Positions 10,800-21,539 of a stretch of DNA of 64,000 bases are shown piece by piece (position 1 is the first letter of the stretch; each line of letters opens with the position of its first letter). The stretch is taken from assembly GCA_011037195.1 (NCBI GenBank), contig JAAEAF010003344.1, forward strand, positions 190,974 through 254,973. The letters are read 5' to 3'. The position numbers and the translations under genes are program-made. Source of the DNA: Triatoma infestans. Taxonomy: Eukaryota; Arthropoda; Insecta; Hemiptera; Reduviidae. The notes beneath the pieces are model-generated. The model did no database searches and was not told the origin of the DNA. It saw only the letters and a program-made list of their open reading frames with translations.

Positions 10800-11705
10800 G
10801 TAATAAAACTGATAACATTGTAATCTAGAAGAGAACACCAATTCCTATATAACTGAAATGTGATTGGTGTTGTAGTGTTGTTGTACGTTTGTAGTATTGT
10901 GTAACACGAGCGGTTTTGTAAGGGGGGGCTTGTGAGTATGTATGTTTTAAAGAGAGAATGAAGTTTAAGAAATAGGTAGAGTCACTGCAGATTAAAATAA
11001 ATAAATCAACTTTAAATGAATTCATTCTATAACGAGGTCCTTTACCTGAAGAGGCCGTAATAGTTCCTTTCACTACACTATACACTTTAAGCTAAAAATT
11101 CACTTATCTATTTTTCCAAAATTATTTCCATTTTTCCGAATCGCTACTTCCACTACATATTGAAATGTAATTTTACAAAAATGCGCAGAGTTATCTAAAA
11201 TTAATTTTTTCAGAAAAATTGATGCAAATAAAAGTGATGAAATGTCATACCGAATGCTGTTCAAAAACTAAAAAAAGTATTTATAAACAAGCCAAATAAT
11301 AAAACACTGTTATGGACGCCAGAGTCTCTCGTAACTGAAATGTGGATGCTTTCACTTGAATAGTAAAATCGTTAATTTTTTAAAATATTTATTTCACTTT
11401 TTCTTTTTCTTTTTTTTCTTTGTTCAAACTAAAACGGAAAAAATAATAAACCAGAAACGAGAACATGTAAACGAGACTGAATTTCATTCTGTTACTTTTC
11501 CTCTCTGTTTCCTATTGAAATAAACGAGAGCTGCTTTTCTGCAGAAACAAAAGGATGGCCCACCTGTTGATGAATGGAACCTAATTTTTCTTTTTTGCCA
11601 AATATATATATGTATATATTTGCTAAATAATAATGTATAGAATATTGTAATAATTTTTTTTATTTTTTAAATTTATTTGTTAGGGTACATTAAGAGATTC
11701 ACAAT
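10800..11705. other. No gene seen
   Basis: AT-rich. A diverged family A-like trace may lie at 11095-11260 (the cloverleaf-free open frame at 10825-11085 has no recognisable content). Confidence 0.4.
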
Positions 11706-11707
11706 TC

Positions 11708-11806
11708 ATAGATTTTTTTACTTTCTCTTACACCTTAGTAAAAAGAGGAAGTATTGTGGCCGTAGCAAAATTTCGAAATTGAGTTTTCACCGGAAATATA
11801 TGTTTG

Positions 11807-11841
<35 letters not shown>

Positions 11842-12628
11842 TGCGCGTGTGCATGGATGTAAACAAAATATCTTAAAAACGAAAAGTCGTAGGAAGCTCA
11901 AACTTGGTATTCCGTTTACACACTAACCACAGTCACTGACACGAAAGGTTTCGGGCAAAATCCATATTTCCGGAAGTGCCAATCTATAAGAATGATTATT
12001 TTGTTTTTTTGTCTCGATTTTCTCGAAAGTAGCCACAGTTATTTTCTTTAAACTTTATACATTATCTATTACACACATAAATACCTATCACTTTTATTTG
12101 AAGTACGAGTATTTTCCGGGAAATTGATTTTTGGGGTTCTGGGGGGGAACAGTAGAGTTCAGCTTTCCTTTTAAGTACTTCTACATTACAATGTATGTTT
12201 TTCAGCCACCTAGATAGTATTAATTTACATTAGAAGCATTGATAGGATTTCCGATTTCAAGAAGGTGCGACTTTACAAGAATAGGTTATTGAGTTTTTTT
12301 TGGGAGGAATTTTTCTCGAAAACGGCTACACAGATTTTCTTTAAACTTGAAATGATTCCAGTACAAATATAAACGTATCACTTTTATTTGAAATATTTCT
12401 ACAAAAAAAAAAAAAAATGGATTTTTATAAAATTGTGAGGATTTTATGGCAATAAAGTTCGAATGTTTATATGGAGTTGGTCCAACTTTATTAGTGCGTT
12501 TTTGCCCCATTTTTATGTTATGACAAATATGTAAATTGGAAGTTTAAAGAAAAATTTGTTATTTTATATGTAAGTGTGCTAACAAGGAGCAAGGGAGAGC
12601 CGAGTGAGTGTTTCTCACCAGATTTTTT
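11708..12628 (+). repeat. Family A repeat copy
   Basis: Head TTTACTTTCTCTTACACC..AAAGAGGAAGTATTG, GAGTTTTCACCGGAAATATA, GT tract at 11812-11837, CCGGAAGT at 11970-11977, then two monomers. It ends with GAGTGTTTCTCACCAGATTTTT, the same 3' signature as at 19.3 and 45.7 kb. Confidence 0.75.
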
Positions 12629-12716
12629 TTTACTTAAGAGATAATTTATTTTCCCATGTTATTTATAACATATTGTAAGATTTGAATAAATTATTAATTC
12701 GTTTATTTTCCGGGAA

Positions 12717-12898
12717 AGGATTAGCGCACTAGTCTCGGGTACTGTCCTTAAATTTTCTGTTCCTAGGACTTCTACAGCTCGCTGTCCGGTGGCGGGCAGT
12801 GTTGTTTGTAACGAGAGAACACTATCCGGAGGCCGGCAGTGCACTTAGAAAGCTTCGGACGGGAATGGCCATAGATGTTGACGCGCCCTAATTTAAAA
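12717..12898 (+). repeat. tRNA-derived SINE, copy 2
   Basis: The head is internally deleted: GGATTAGC is joined directly to CGCACTAGTC, removing the A box, and the B box is lost. The body is well kept (CTGTCCGGTGGCGGGCAGTG, AACGAGAGAACACTATCCGG, AGGCCGGCAGTGCA, CATAGATGTTGACGCGCC) and ends in an A-rich tail. Confidence 0.8.
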
Positions 12899-12899
12899 A

Positions 12900-13635
12900 T
12901 ACCCCTCCTCCCACACACGACAAGTTATTAACGTTTAATAATAGGAAATATTAATGTTTTATTTTATAAGATGATATCGAAATAAATAAACGACACTAAA
13001 GAAACCTTTATACTTTATTATAACATAAAAAAATAAGAAGAAAATAATAAGGAAAGAAAATCTAATACATAAATCCAAAGAGGTTTTATCTCCTCGGTTG
13101 TCCTCCTTTTAGTTTATACTTATTTTTAGAAAATAATTCTATTTAAGTTATTATTGTTGTTCGTTTTCTTTGTATGAGTTAAAACTTCCTTTTTTTCCCC
13201 GAAATAAATGTTTTAATAAAAATAATGTGAAGATTTTTCCTTTTTATTTATTTATCATGATTAAAATCTACATTTTCCCTCCTTTTTAACGAACCTTTTT
13301 CCTTTTTCATTTTAAAAAAATTTTCATCTACTGAATACTCGAATGGAAGGAATTTAGACACTTCATCTTTCTAATAATTGGACACAAATCGATCTACAGG
13401 TTGAGGCCGCGTCATTGGTTTGGTCATTGGCAATACCCAACCGAGTATTGCAATAGCCTTCTTTAGGATAGTAGTTGCCTTGATTATTAGATGTATAGAT
13501 TGGCAACATAGTTGTGAAATCTGTGGGCAGAGTTAAATGACTTTACAGCTAGTAGAAAACTTTGAAGATGTACATGCCACACCTATGTTGCCGCTAGCAA
13601 GAATCAGAGTTGATAGTTGCAAAAACAAAGCAGTG
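12900..13635. other. No gene seen
   Basis: AT-rich DNA up to about 13380, then a more balanced stretch (13380-13635) that may be the decayed 5' part of the non-LTR relic that follows. I could not support this by motifs. Confidence 0.4.
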
Positions 13636-13639
13636 GGAG

Positions 13640-14034
13640 GAAGGTTCTGGAATTACCATTAAAGAGAACGCAGATTATATCTGTTTGGCAAAACGAAAGA
13701 CGAGCTATAAAGAATCACTACCCCGGTCATTGGGCACTACTTTTTAAAAGAAACCTCTACCCAGCATAGGTTTTTGTTGTAGACCATCGTTTTATCTTCT
13801 TGGGGAGTGCGAGCACTATTTTCGCAGACAATTCCTGAAGAGTTTAGCACATGCAAAATTGGTGTTGAAAATCTGGGATCATCAGACAGGTATCTCGCCT
13901 CCAGCTCTGGTTTATTTAAATGATAGTGAGTTGATATGAGATGTATTCGTGGAAGGCATTATGTGGCCCATCGGTGGCCTAAGTGTATCTACTTATGAAA
14001 GGCTCTGGAGCTCTAGATTAGATTAGAAGTAATT
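13640..14034 (+). pseudogene. 3' end of a non-LTR retrotransposon with (TTAGA)n tail
   Basis: The last 70 bp (TGGCCCATCGGTGGCCTAAG ... CTCTAGATTAGATTAGAAG) match the end of the relic at 47.95-48.33 kb, which carries recognisable C-terminal retrotransposon coding sequence. Upstream here only short frames remain, one containing ECEHYFRRQFLKSL, which fits the His/Cys-bearing tail of such proteins but is weak alone. The 3' terminus is a short TTAGA-type tandem, as non-LTR elements often have. It is degenerate and 5' truncated. Confidence 0.45.
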
Positions 14035-14208
14035 AGTAATTGGAATTGAATGTCAGTATGGCTTATCTTTAAGAATTTTAACTATGGTTTAATAGAATTT
14101 TTATTATAAATAGATAAACGGATAATGTCATAGTTTCTATGATTCTTTTATGATTACTATTTTCTTTTGGAAGGCTAAAGATAAGTATGTTTTATACGAT
14201 GGAAGAAA

Positions 14209-14432
14209 GGGATTATCTCAGTTATAGCGCGCTGGACACGCACGCACAGGTCCAGCATTCGAGTCCAGGCAGTGCTGCTCTTAGATATTCTCTTCGTAGG
14301 AGCCTCGCTAGCTCACTGTTCGATGTAACGAGAGAACAATGCATAGAGATAGGCAGGCATTGAGATGGCTTCCGATGCCATTGACCACAGGTATTAACGC
14401 GTCTTTATTTAAAAAAAAAAAAAATAAAAATA
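14209..14432 (+). repeat. tRNA-derived SINE, copy 3
   Basis: Head GGGATTATCTCAGTTATAGC (diverged A box), B box CATTCGAGTCC at 14256-14266, body with CTCACTGTTCGATGTAACG, AGAGAACAATG and CAGGCATTGAGA (partly deleted relative to copy 1), then GGTATTAACGCGTC and a long A tail from 14411. This is the oldest-looking full copy. Confidence 0.75.
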
Positions 14433-14524
14433 AATGTATTCGATGGAAAGGAAGACCAAGTTTAAAAAGGAAGAGTTGCAATTTATACAATTATTTGAAT
14501 GATTAAAATAATATTTTTTGTTTT

Positions 14525-14544
14525 TGTTTTTTTCCTGTTAACAG
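14525..14544 (+). promoter_or_regulatory. Candidate 3' splice acceptor
   Basis: A T-rich tract (TGTTTTTTTCCTG) runs into TTAACAG ending at 14544, then GGAGTC. This is a good polypyrimidine-AG acceptor directly upstream of the Q-rich open frame at 14673. No cDNA evidence is available. Confidence 0.35.
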
Positions 14545-14672
14545 GGAGTCTTCAGTTTAGTGGAAGTGTTTTCATAGAAACTGTTTGAAGAAACATGGAA
14601 TTGTGGTGGGAAAGAGGTGTAAAATTAAATAAATGATAAAGATTTAAATTAATAGAGTGATGAGGACGTACA

Positions 14673-15011
14673 ATGCAGTTGATGGTACTCAATTCTTTAC
14701 TCATGTTCGATTTAGTGTTCATGTTCTTCTTATTTTTGGTCGGTGTATCTTGTGTATTATATTATGTACCACCGCGTACTCATCAACAGATAATACAACA
14801 AGAACAACAATTATTAGAAGAAGAAGAACAACAACAGAAATCTACACAGCAACAACAACAACAACAACCGCCTCTAGTAACGGTGCCATCTATAAATCAA
14901 TATCAACATCACCTGTTACACCACCATCAACATCGAGAAGAACAACAGACCACACTGCAGTATGTTCTGTGCTGTACTAGGACTGCTTCTACACCGCCAC
15001 AATTAGTCTAG
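14673..15011 (+). CDS. Candidate host exon: small membrane-anchored, glutamine-rich protein
   Basis: A 112-codon frame opens with a hydrophobic segment (about residues 8-31, containing VFMFFLFLVGVSCVLYYV) that would be a signal anchor. It is followed by a low-complexity Q/E/H-rich tail (QQEQQLLEEEEQQQ, then QQQQQQQ, then HHLLHHHQH). A plausible splice acceptor lies 128 bp upstream and an AATAAA signal 59 bp downstream (15070-15075), so it could be a terminal exon with 5' UTR. Another ATG two codons' distance upstream (14660) opens a different, Thr-rich frame, so the start is not certain. The glutamine tract comes from CAA/CAG repeats, which can also keep a frame open by chance. No family is recognised and no neighbouring exon was found, so a spurious frame remains possible. 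Confidence 0.35.
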   Translation: MQLMVLNSLLMFDLVFMFFLFLVGVSCVLYYVPPRTHQQIIQQEQQLLEEEEQQQKSTQQQQQQQPPLVTVPSINQYQHHLLHHHQHREEQQTTLQYVLCCTRTASTPPQLV

Positions 15012-15069
15012 CCCTGTCAGTATTCAATTTGTTTTTATTCTTACTTTTGAACTATGCCATTTCTCTTGT

Positions 15070-15075
15070 AATAAA
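15070..15075 (+). terminator. Candidate polyadenylation signal
   Basis: AATAAA followed 7 bp later by a GT-rich stretch (TGTGTTGCAG). It is placed just after the Q-rich frame ending at 15011. Confidence 0.3.
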
Positions 15076-15439
15076 TGTGTTGCAGCTATGTCTTTGTTCA
15101 AGTTAAGTTAGGATTTAGTATATCGTTGTGTAAGGGGATTTTTGATAGGTCGGAAGCAGAGAAAAAGGAGAGAATTGGAACACTACAATGGTACAATTAA
15201 ATATTAAACTTATAATTTTACAGCAAGGAATTAGTATAAGGATAGAGTAAAACGTGTAATTAGAAATTAGCAATTTAGAGCGAGAGCAGATCGTAGCTTA
15301 GAGCGTGATATAGACTAATAATGTGAACTCGTAGAATGGTCCGTGTTGAGCACTCTTATTCTTCTAATCCATCTCCGGTTAATAGATCATTATGTTTTAT
15401 TTGTCATCCTAAGTTAAAAAAAAAGAAAAGTTGTGGTTT
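15076..15439. other. No gene seen
   Basis: AT-rich, no repeat match or coding signal that I can support. Confidence 0.4.
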
Positions 15440-15710
15440 TGTCGAGAAAATCGTGAAAAACTGAAGATAACTTTTCGGTAAAGACGCACTTTCGGCAGAT
15501 GGATTTTGGCCAAAACATTGCTGCCAGATACCATCGCACCCTAGTAGTATTTGAACGAAATAGCAGATTTGAATTACGTGTGATTTCTGTTTTGAGATAT
15601 TTTTTTCGATTCAGGGAATCTCAGTGCAATACATTTCCGGTGAATATTCAATTTTCTAAATTTTGGACACTATTGCAATACTTCCTGTGTTACATAACCA
15701 GTAAGGAGGG
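15440..15710 (-). repeat. Family A repeat, fragment
   Basis: Minus-strand order: GAGAAAATCGTGAAAAACTG, GGTAAAGACGCACTTTCGG, GGATTTTGGCCAAAAC, TTTCCGGTGAATATTCAA, then ATTGCAATACTTCCTGTGTTA. The GT tract is lost. The open frame 15499-15732 is only this repeat read through. Confidence 0.65.
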
Positions 15711-16149
15711 GGGGAGTAATAAAATAAAATAAATAATATTGCACATCTTATAAGGCTATTAAAATAATTATATCGTCGCAGAGATACAAGTACATTCATT
15801 GGCCTGTGTCTAGTTAAAACGAGTTAGAAGTTAACCCTGGTACCCGCATGTTACTTAATGCTACTAATAATTGCATTGTCAGTAGAATTTGCCTAACTGT
15901 TAAACCAACATTGTAAGCAATTAAATTTACTGTTTTAGTCGTCCCTAGGGTGGCGGTTGGACGAACTTACTTGTTTGAACACGTTGATAGTAAATTACAT
16001 CAATCTGGTTTACTTGAACATCTTACTTTATTTTGTATATATTTGAACATTTGGTAATTTTTTTTTTTTACTTTCTCTTCCCCTAGAAAATTTTCCAAAA
16101 TTCCGGAAATAGATATTTTTAATGAAACGTCTCTAGAATATGAAAAAAT
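15711..16149. other. No gene seen
   Basis: AT-rich. A short family A-end trace (TTACTTTCTCTTCCCCTAG) is at about 16069-16087. Confidence 0.4.
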
Positions 16150-16960
16150 ATTTGGAACACGCACACGACTTTCTCTTACTCCAAATTAATACAATTTAAT
16201 TAAAAAAAAAATTCTTTGAAATTGCAATGTTTACAAAGGTTTAAGTGCTGGCCATAAAAAAATGGTGGTAGGGATTGTAGCTGAGTGGATACTGTGAACG
16301 CCCGGCAGTTTAAATTTTAACCTAACTGAGAGGACCCCAAAAACCCCTGTAAAGTAATTAAAAAAAAAAAAAAATATTTCAAAGAAAAGTGGTTACGTTC
16401 TATCTGTGCAGTGAACATTTCAAGTAATCGTTTTCGAGAAAACTCCATAAACCTCAAAAACCTGTTCTATAAAGTTGTATTTCTGTTTAACCGATTTTCT
16501 TTAAATTTGAAATTCAATCAATGCTTCTTATGGTACATTAATATTATATTAGTGGTAGAACTTCATATTGTACTCAAGTGGTATTTAAGGGAAAAGCTTT
16601 ACCCTATTGTTCCTCTCAAAACCCTTAAAAAAATATATTTTTCCAAGTAATGTTTAAAATAAAACTGATAGGCATCTATGAATGACTATAGGTATTGTAC
16701 GAAGTTGAAAGAAAATTGTGAGAGGCTTTTTCGCAAAAAAATTACGCAAAACTGAAAAAAATTCTTTAAAATCCAACTTCCGGTTGTAAATTTTGCCCAA
16801 AATCTTCATGTCAGGTGCGGTAGTAGTCTTTAAACGGAACTTGCCGCGAGTTTTTTTTTTGCTAAAGGATAATTTGTTCATATACACACATTTCCAATCG
16901 CTAAAAACATTTTTACATACTCAGCGGACCTCAAAATATCTATTTCCAGTGAATACTTAA
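16150..16960 (-). repeat. Family A repeat, inverted copy with variant 3' end
   Basis: Starts with the reversed 3' signature (AACACGCACACGACTTTCTC), contains TAGCTGAGTGG-like text shared with the copy at 41.8 kb, then AAAGTTGTATTTCTGTTTAA, ACTTCCGG at 16776-16783 and an AC-tract remnant at 16880. An LTR-like unit begins right after it. Confidence 0.65.
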
Positions 16961-16961
16961 T

Positions 16962-17345
16962 AATGGATGAGTTAGGTGGAGAGAATTTGTCTGGTTGATG
17001 AAATAAGAAGACTGGATTAACACTGGTTACTTATGTATAATAATAATCCAGTCTGTAATTAATTATAATAATAATAAGACTGCCTGGACTTTACACTTGT
17101 AATGATACTGTATGGTAGAGTGGAAAGTGGGTAATGACACATAGTGATTGGCTGTATGAACTCAGTAGTACGAACTGTATTGAACTGTATCCCTCTGGAC
17201 TGTCCGTCGCTCTCTATATATATATATATTTCTCCCACTCCAGTCCGAGAGAGTGGTTGGGTTCGTTTCTCCTCTCTTTACTCTCTTTGGTTGCTTCTCT
17301 TTACTCTCTCTGCTGATCTCTCTTTGGTTGTGTATTGGTATCGTT
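16962..17345 (+). repeat. TATA-bearing LTR-like repeat, copy 1
   Basis: Begins TAATGGATGAGTTAGGTGGA, contains CTGCCTGGACTTTACA, then a TATA stretch (17215-17231) and CTCCCACTCCAGTCCGAGAG, ending in pyrimidine-rich CTCTTTGGTTG text. The same order occurs at 22.6, 37.6 and (reversed) 53.6 kb. TATA followed by a conserved CTCCCACTC block about 20 bp on fits a U3/R junction of a solo LTR, but the ends are not a clean TG..CA and the family is not identified. Confidence 0.5.
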
Positions 17346-17635
17346 TTATGGATACCGGAAGTCGAAGTGAGGAGTAAGTGTTGTTAGTTAGAGAGATTAG
17401 AGAATTGGTATTCGAAATACGAACTACTGATTTATGAAAATAAACTATATTTTAACAAATAATTTAAAGTGTATTGAAACAGAAAAACTAAGATGCACAA
17501 TTGTAAATGAATATAAGAATTATGAAATGAATAGAAAATATTAAAGAAGCAGTGTTAAAACCTTAAATAGGGACGCGCTCGCGATGTGTGATGGTGCTTC
17601 TGATCTGGAACTGATGTGAACTTCTTTCGTACTGG

Positions 17636-17690
17636 TACTTAACTGATTGATAACTCGCACTTAACTGATGGATGACTCGCACTTAACTGA
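17636..17690 (+). repeat. Short tandem repeat, about 22-bp unit
   Basis: ACTTAACTGAT followed by tGATaACTCGC is repeated about two and a half times. Confidence 0.8.
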
Positions 17691-17767
17691 TCTGGCACTC
17701 CAGTGGGGCGACGTTTATATTTGTATCACTCACATATCGGCTGATGTGTAAGTACGTGCCACACTAA

Positions 17768-17985
17768 GACCATCTCTCGTAGTATATTGACCCCTAGGGG
17801 AGGTCGGTAGTTAACAAAGGCTGGTTTGGCCGGGGTGGCGACGCTTTGTTTACAGATGGTGGCCAGGTGGCCTCTTGAGTGTACGTTGACCCTTGTATGA
17901 AGGAAATACAAAAAGGGTTTTGCGGCGGTTCTCTTGACTGTATATTGACCCTTTTTTGAAAGGGTTTTGCCGCGGTTCTTGACCT
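17768..17985 (-). repeat. Imperfect GC-rich minisatellite
   Basis: Three diverged units around TATATTGACCC / TACGTTGACCC, two of them continuing into AGGGTTTTGCGGCGGTTCTC and AGGGTTTTGCCGCGGTTCTT. The local GC content is well above its surroundings. The minus-strand open frames here (17726-18016 and 17794-18027) are the repeat read in two phases and I do not treat them as genes. Confidence 0.6.
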
Positions 17986-18099
17986 GCAGAGAGCGGCTGG
18001 CTGGATCCTTTTCCATTTTCCAACCACTAGTTATAATTTTTAGATTTATTTAAAATTATATCTTCTTTCTTCTTCTTGCCATCACATCACAGTTGCTGT

Positions 18100-19305
18100 A
18101 ACATACTCAATTTCGAAAATTTGACACGATCACACTACTTCCTTTTACTAAGGAGTAAGAGAAGTAAAAAAATGTGCTTGGCGAATGGTCTGTTTATCTG
18201 TCTGTATTAAAACAAGATATTTGAAAAATGAAAAGTCGGAGGATGCACAGACTTGATATTCCAGGTATTACCATCGTATATGACACGATACAATGGGCAT
18301 AATCCATCAACCGGAAGTGCGTTAACAGAATGTTTTTTTCCGCTATTTACTCAAAAATGGCTCCAATGAGTTTTCTTTAAACCTCGCATATTGTCCACTT
18401 TTGGGACACCCATAAAATACAAAGCCTCATAATAATATATATTACTAAAATTACAAATTTATAGAAAAATTGATATAGATAAGTGCTCTCCTTTAAGGAT
18501 TTCATTTTTTAGTTTTTTTTGGAATTTACTTGAAAACGGCTGTACATATATTTTCGGAAAAATTCATTAGGGCTTTCTGGTTTTGCAGTGTTATTGGCGC
18601 TGTTTTCTGACCTATATCAGGTAAAGCGCTATCAGCCTTGGATATGTTATTTAGAATGTTCCTCCCCGTCTTCTCTACATTTTTTATGCTATTAAGTATA
18701 AATTGGAAGTTCTACTTAAATTGAGGTAGAAACTCGTCTCTTTTGCTCTACAATAACAAAATACAATTAACTAGATTAGAAGAAAATGTGACTATTTCAT
18801 ATCAGATTTTTTTCCAGTTGTATTCCATTAACTGGATGTTCTTCAAAACGGACGTTTGTTTTGACACTTTACTAAATGATTCTTTCATTTTTTCGCGATT
18901 TTCTCAAAAACGGCTTCGGCGATTTTCTTGAAACTATGTATACAAAAGAAAAATGCAAAGATCTACATCTTTTATTTAAGACATTTCTCTGGAAAAATTC
19001 ATGTAAACCAGAGAAAATTCATGTTTTAGGGAAGGGGTGGGGTTGCAGGTCCTCCTAAAGTGGTATCATAGTTGATTATACAATTCTATCATCCAAACAA
19101 AATTAATTAGAAATAAACAGATGGCCAAAATTCCAAGTTTTAAGAAAATTGTAAGCCGGAAGTGCGCTTATACTGAACAGCTTTTTCAGTTTTCGACGAA
19201 TTTCGTTATATTTGGTACACAAGCTATAACATTTGTCAATTATAATTTTGAGAACAGGAGTAAGACAAAGTTGTGTGAGTGTTTCACACCAGATTTTTTT
19301 TTTTA
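18100..19305 (+). repeat. Long family A repeat copy
   Basis: Starts with inverted-end text (AAATTTGACACGATCACACT) and AAGGAGTAAGAGAAGTAAAA, has CCGGAAGT boxes at 18311 and 19156 and a degenerate one in between, the TTTCTCAAAAACGGCTTCGG monomer start near 18900, and ends with GTGAGTGTTTCACACCAGAT at about 19277-19296. Confidence 0.7.
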
Positions 19306-20090
19306 AAATAATAGTTAAAAAAAAAAAAATCTTGTATTTAGTTAGAATCAGTTCCGCCAGAGTTGCATACTTGACTTTGACCCTAGAATTTGCTTTGTTC
19401 TGTTTCGGTGTATATGTGCCTCCGCCCCGCGTTCTCTTATCTGCTCATTTTCGATTTAGGTGATTTTTTATACAAAAAAAAAAAAATCATTTTTTTTAAT
19501 TATGATTTAAAATTTATTTAGAAAATAATATCTCTGCGTGGTAGCAACTAATATTATTTAAATGTTCTCTTTTAAGTATTTTAAAATAGTCAGAACAGTT
19601 CGAAGCATGTTTTTCCATTATAGTTACACTATCAACTCTCTTTCTATTTGTACACCATATTGCCTTAATGGCTTTGTGTAAAATAAACACCATTAATTAC
19701 TATCATCACGAAAATTAATTATTATTATTTTTTATAATTAAAAATCGTACAAAATATATATTCAAATAATTAATAATTAATTGTTTTCTCTCTCTCTCTC
19801 GCAATGAAGTAAATATGAATGCAATTAAATTTGATATATAATTATTTATAATGTGAATTAATTAATTTTATCTTTTGCTTTTTTCTGTATATAAATATAT
19901 CAGTGTTTACTTTTATAGAATATGTTGCAACATTTTATTCAATACAACATTATTTTGATTTAGGGTGTGGGACCTTGCATCCTCCCTTGAAGGATCCCGA
20001 GAAGCAGGATTGCTGTTCGGGGGCAGGCCTTCGATTGAGTATGGCAGCCCGAGCTGCTCTGGAAACTTAAGGGCATCCTCCCAGCCACCT
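19306..20090. other. No gene; AT-rich, short GC-rich patch near 19965-20090
   Basis: Mostly AT-rich with a TC run at 19789-19800. The patch at 19965-20090 (GTGGGACCTTGCATCCTCCC...) looks like inserted element DNA, but I could not match it to anything. Confidence 0.4.
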
Positions 20091-20891
20091 ATTATCTTAT
20101 CCCAAAATCCTACTTATCCCATAGGTATTTTCAAGTACAAATAGGATCATCCTTCTGTCCTATCAATCATACCGAAGCTGGAGTGCAGCAAGGCAACATT
20201 CTAGGTCCTATCCTTTACTCAGTATAAACTGCAGACATCCTAACACATCCTGATACTATCCATCTCATCTATGCAGATGATACTGCTTTCCTGCCTACCA
20301 ATAATGATCCCGTAACAGCTCATAGAAATCTACAAACCCATCTCTCCACATTAAAAAATGGATCATTAAACTTAGTGAAAATAAGTCCCAAAACATTACC
20401 TTCACTCTACGTCGCAATCTACCAACTTAATTCCCTTATAAGTGGTCAACGTTGCTCGCTATCTTGGGCTTTACTTAGACCGAAGACTTATCTGGAATCC
20501 TCACACACGACGTAAAAGAATAGAACTAAACATACCCTTTCGACAGCTTAAAAGACTACTGCACAACAGATCTAAACTCTCCCTAGACAACAAAAAACTA
20601 ATTTATACATATATTTTAAAGCCTATCTGGGCCTACGGGATAGAAATATGGGGTTCAGCTAAACGCTCAAATCTACAAAGACTCCAATCCCTACAATCCA
20701 GCATCCTCCCTAACATTGTAAACGCTCCTTTTTTACGTCTCCAACCGAGCCATACACACTGATCTTAATATACTGTTCATTGCTCAAGCTGCCCAAACGC
20801 GTTACAGGATATTCCATATTAAACTATAGACTCACACAAATCCTTTAGTTCAACACCTGTCTTCCCGAACACTTCCTAATAACCCTCCTAG
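20091..20891 (+). pseudogene. Jockey-type non-LTR retrotransposon, reverse transcriptase relic
   Basis: One frame gives AGVQQGNILGPILYSV, an in-frame stop (20225-20227), then HLIYADDTAFLPT, whose YADD (20270-20281) is the RT catalytic box and whose preceding motif is the usual VPQG.VLGP block. After a frame break the frame from 20442 reads ARYLGLYLDRRLIW and YILKPIWAYGIEIWG, typical of the RT thumb region of Jockey-clade ORF2. The endonuclease and the 5' part are missing. The relic is cut at 20891 by another retrotransposon and continues at 21197. RT copies element RNA into target DNA; this copy cannot. Confidence 0.8.
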
Positions 20892-21196
20892 ACTCTGTGG
20901 GGAACTGGAGGAAACTCCATTACATCTCCCAACAGACTCCGAGGCAGCCACTCAGAGAAGATTCAAGAACTTGGGTAACTACCAGGTGGAGGAGAGGGAT
21001 ATACCCTCTCTAGAGCCTGTCAGGGTACTGGAATTCCTCAGGGATCTCAATCTGATTAGGGTTTTGTAGATCGGATGTTCAGCTAGGACATCTGCTCGGG
21101 TGCTGTGGGCAAGCCTGCGGCACCCAGGGGGCACAGCACAATAGAGCGGAAAAGGTCGCAGTGCATTGGCCGCCCCTTCAAAAAAAAAAAAAAAAA
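20892..21196 (+). pseudogene. 5'-truncated non-LTR element inserted in the Jockey relic
   Basis: Reads CGELEETPLHLPTDSEA then FKNLGNYQVEE and a stop at 21067-21069: the C-terminal Cys/His region of an RNase H-type non-LTR ORF2, with the last Cys changed to Ser. A short 3' UTR follows, ending in an A tail (21180-21196). Flanks CCTCCTAG (20884-20891) and CCTTCTAG (21197-21204) look like an 8-bp target-site duplication with one change. It was inserted after the Jockey copy. Confidence 0.7.
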
Positions 21197-21389
21197 CCTT
21201 CTAGACGTCTTAAAAGACAATGGCCTCGTGATCTCTTCTCAAATGAAGAGAGTCAATAGTGATTTTGTATAGTTTTGGAGTATTACCATTGGGTAGCTTC
21301 TCCACTCATTTTGTATTTTATGTTCATTGTATAATGTTACTTATAGCGCTACCGCGCTGATTGTAGCGTGAATAAAGATTAAAAAAAAA
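21197..21389 (+). pseudogene. Jockey-type relic, 3' end
   Basis: Continues the interrupted element: LLDVLKDNGLVISSQ near the ORF2 end, a 3' UTR, AATAAA at 21371-21376 and an A tail at 21381-21389. Together with 20091-20891 it forms one 5'-truncated copy about 1 kb long before the insertion. Confidence 0.7.
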
Positions 21390-21539
21390 GGATGGGAGAC
21401 CGTTTTTGTCTTTAGAATAAAGAAGTTGACTACATTGGTAAGACCTGTTGATAGTGATTGTAACAGTTTCAAGCAAACTTGTAATAGTATTTATAGTTGA
21501 GTCCCTGGACATCATAAAGCATAAAGACTTTCATAAATC

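Noticed and set aside
16258..16330. SINE head at 16.3 kb (TAGCTGAGTGG A-box-like)
   Set aside because: The same text occurs at 41.8 kb within a family A variant copy, with no B box and no separate ends, so it is part of that repeat.
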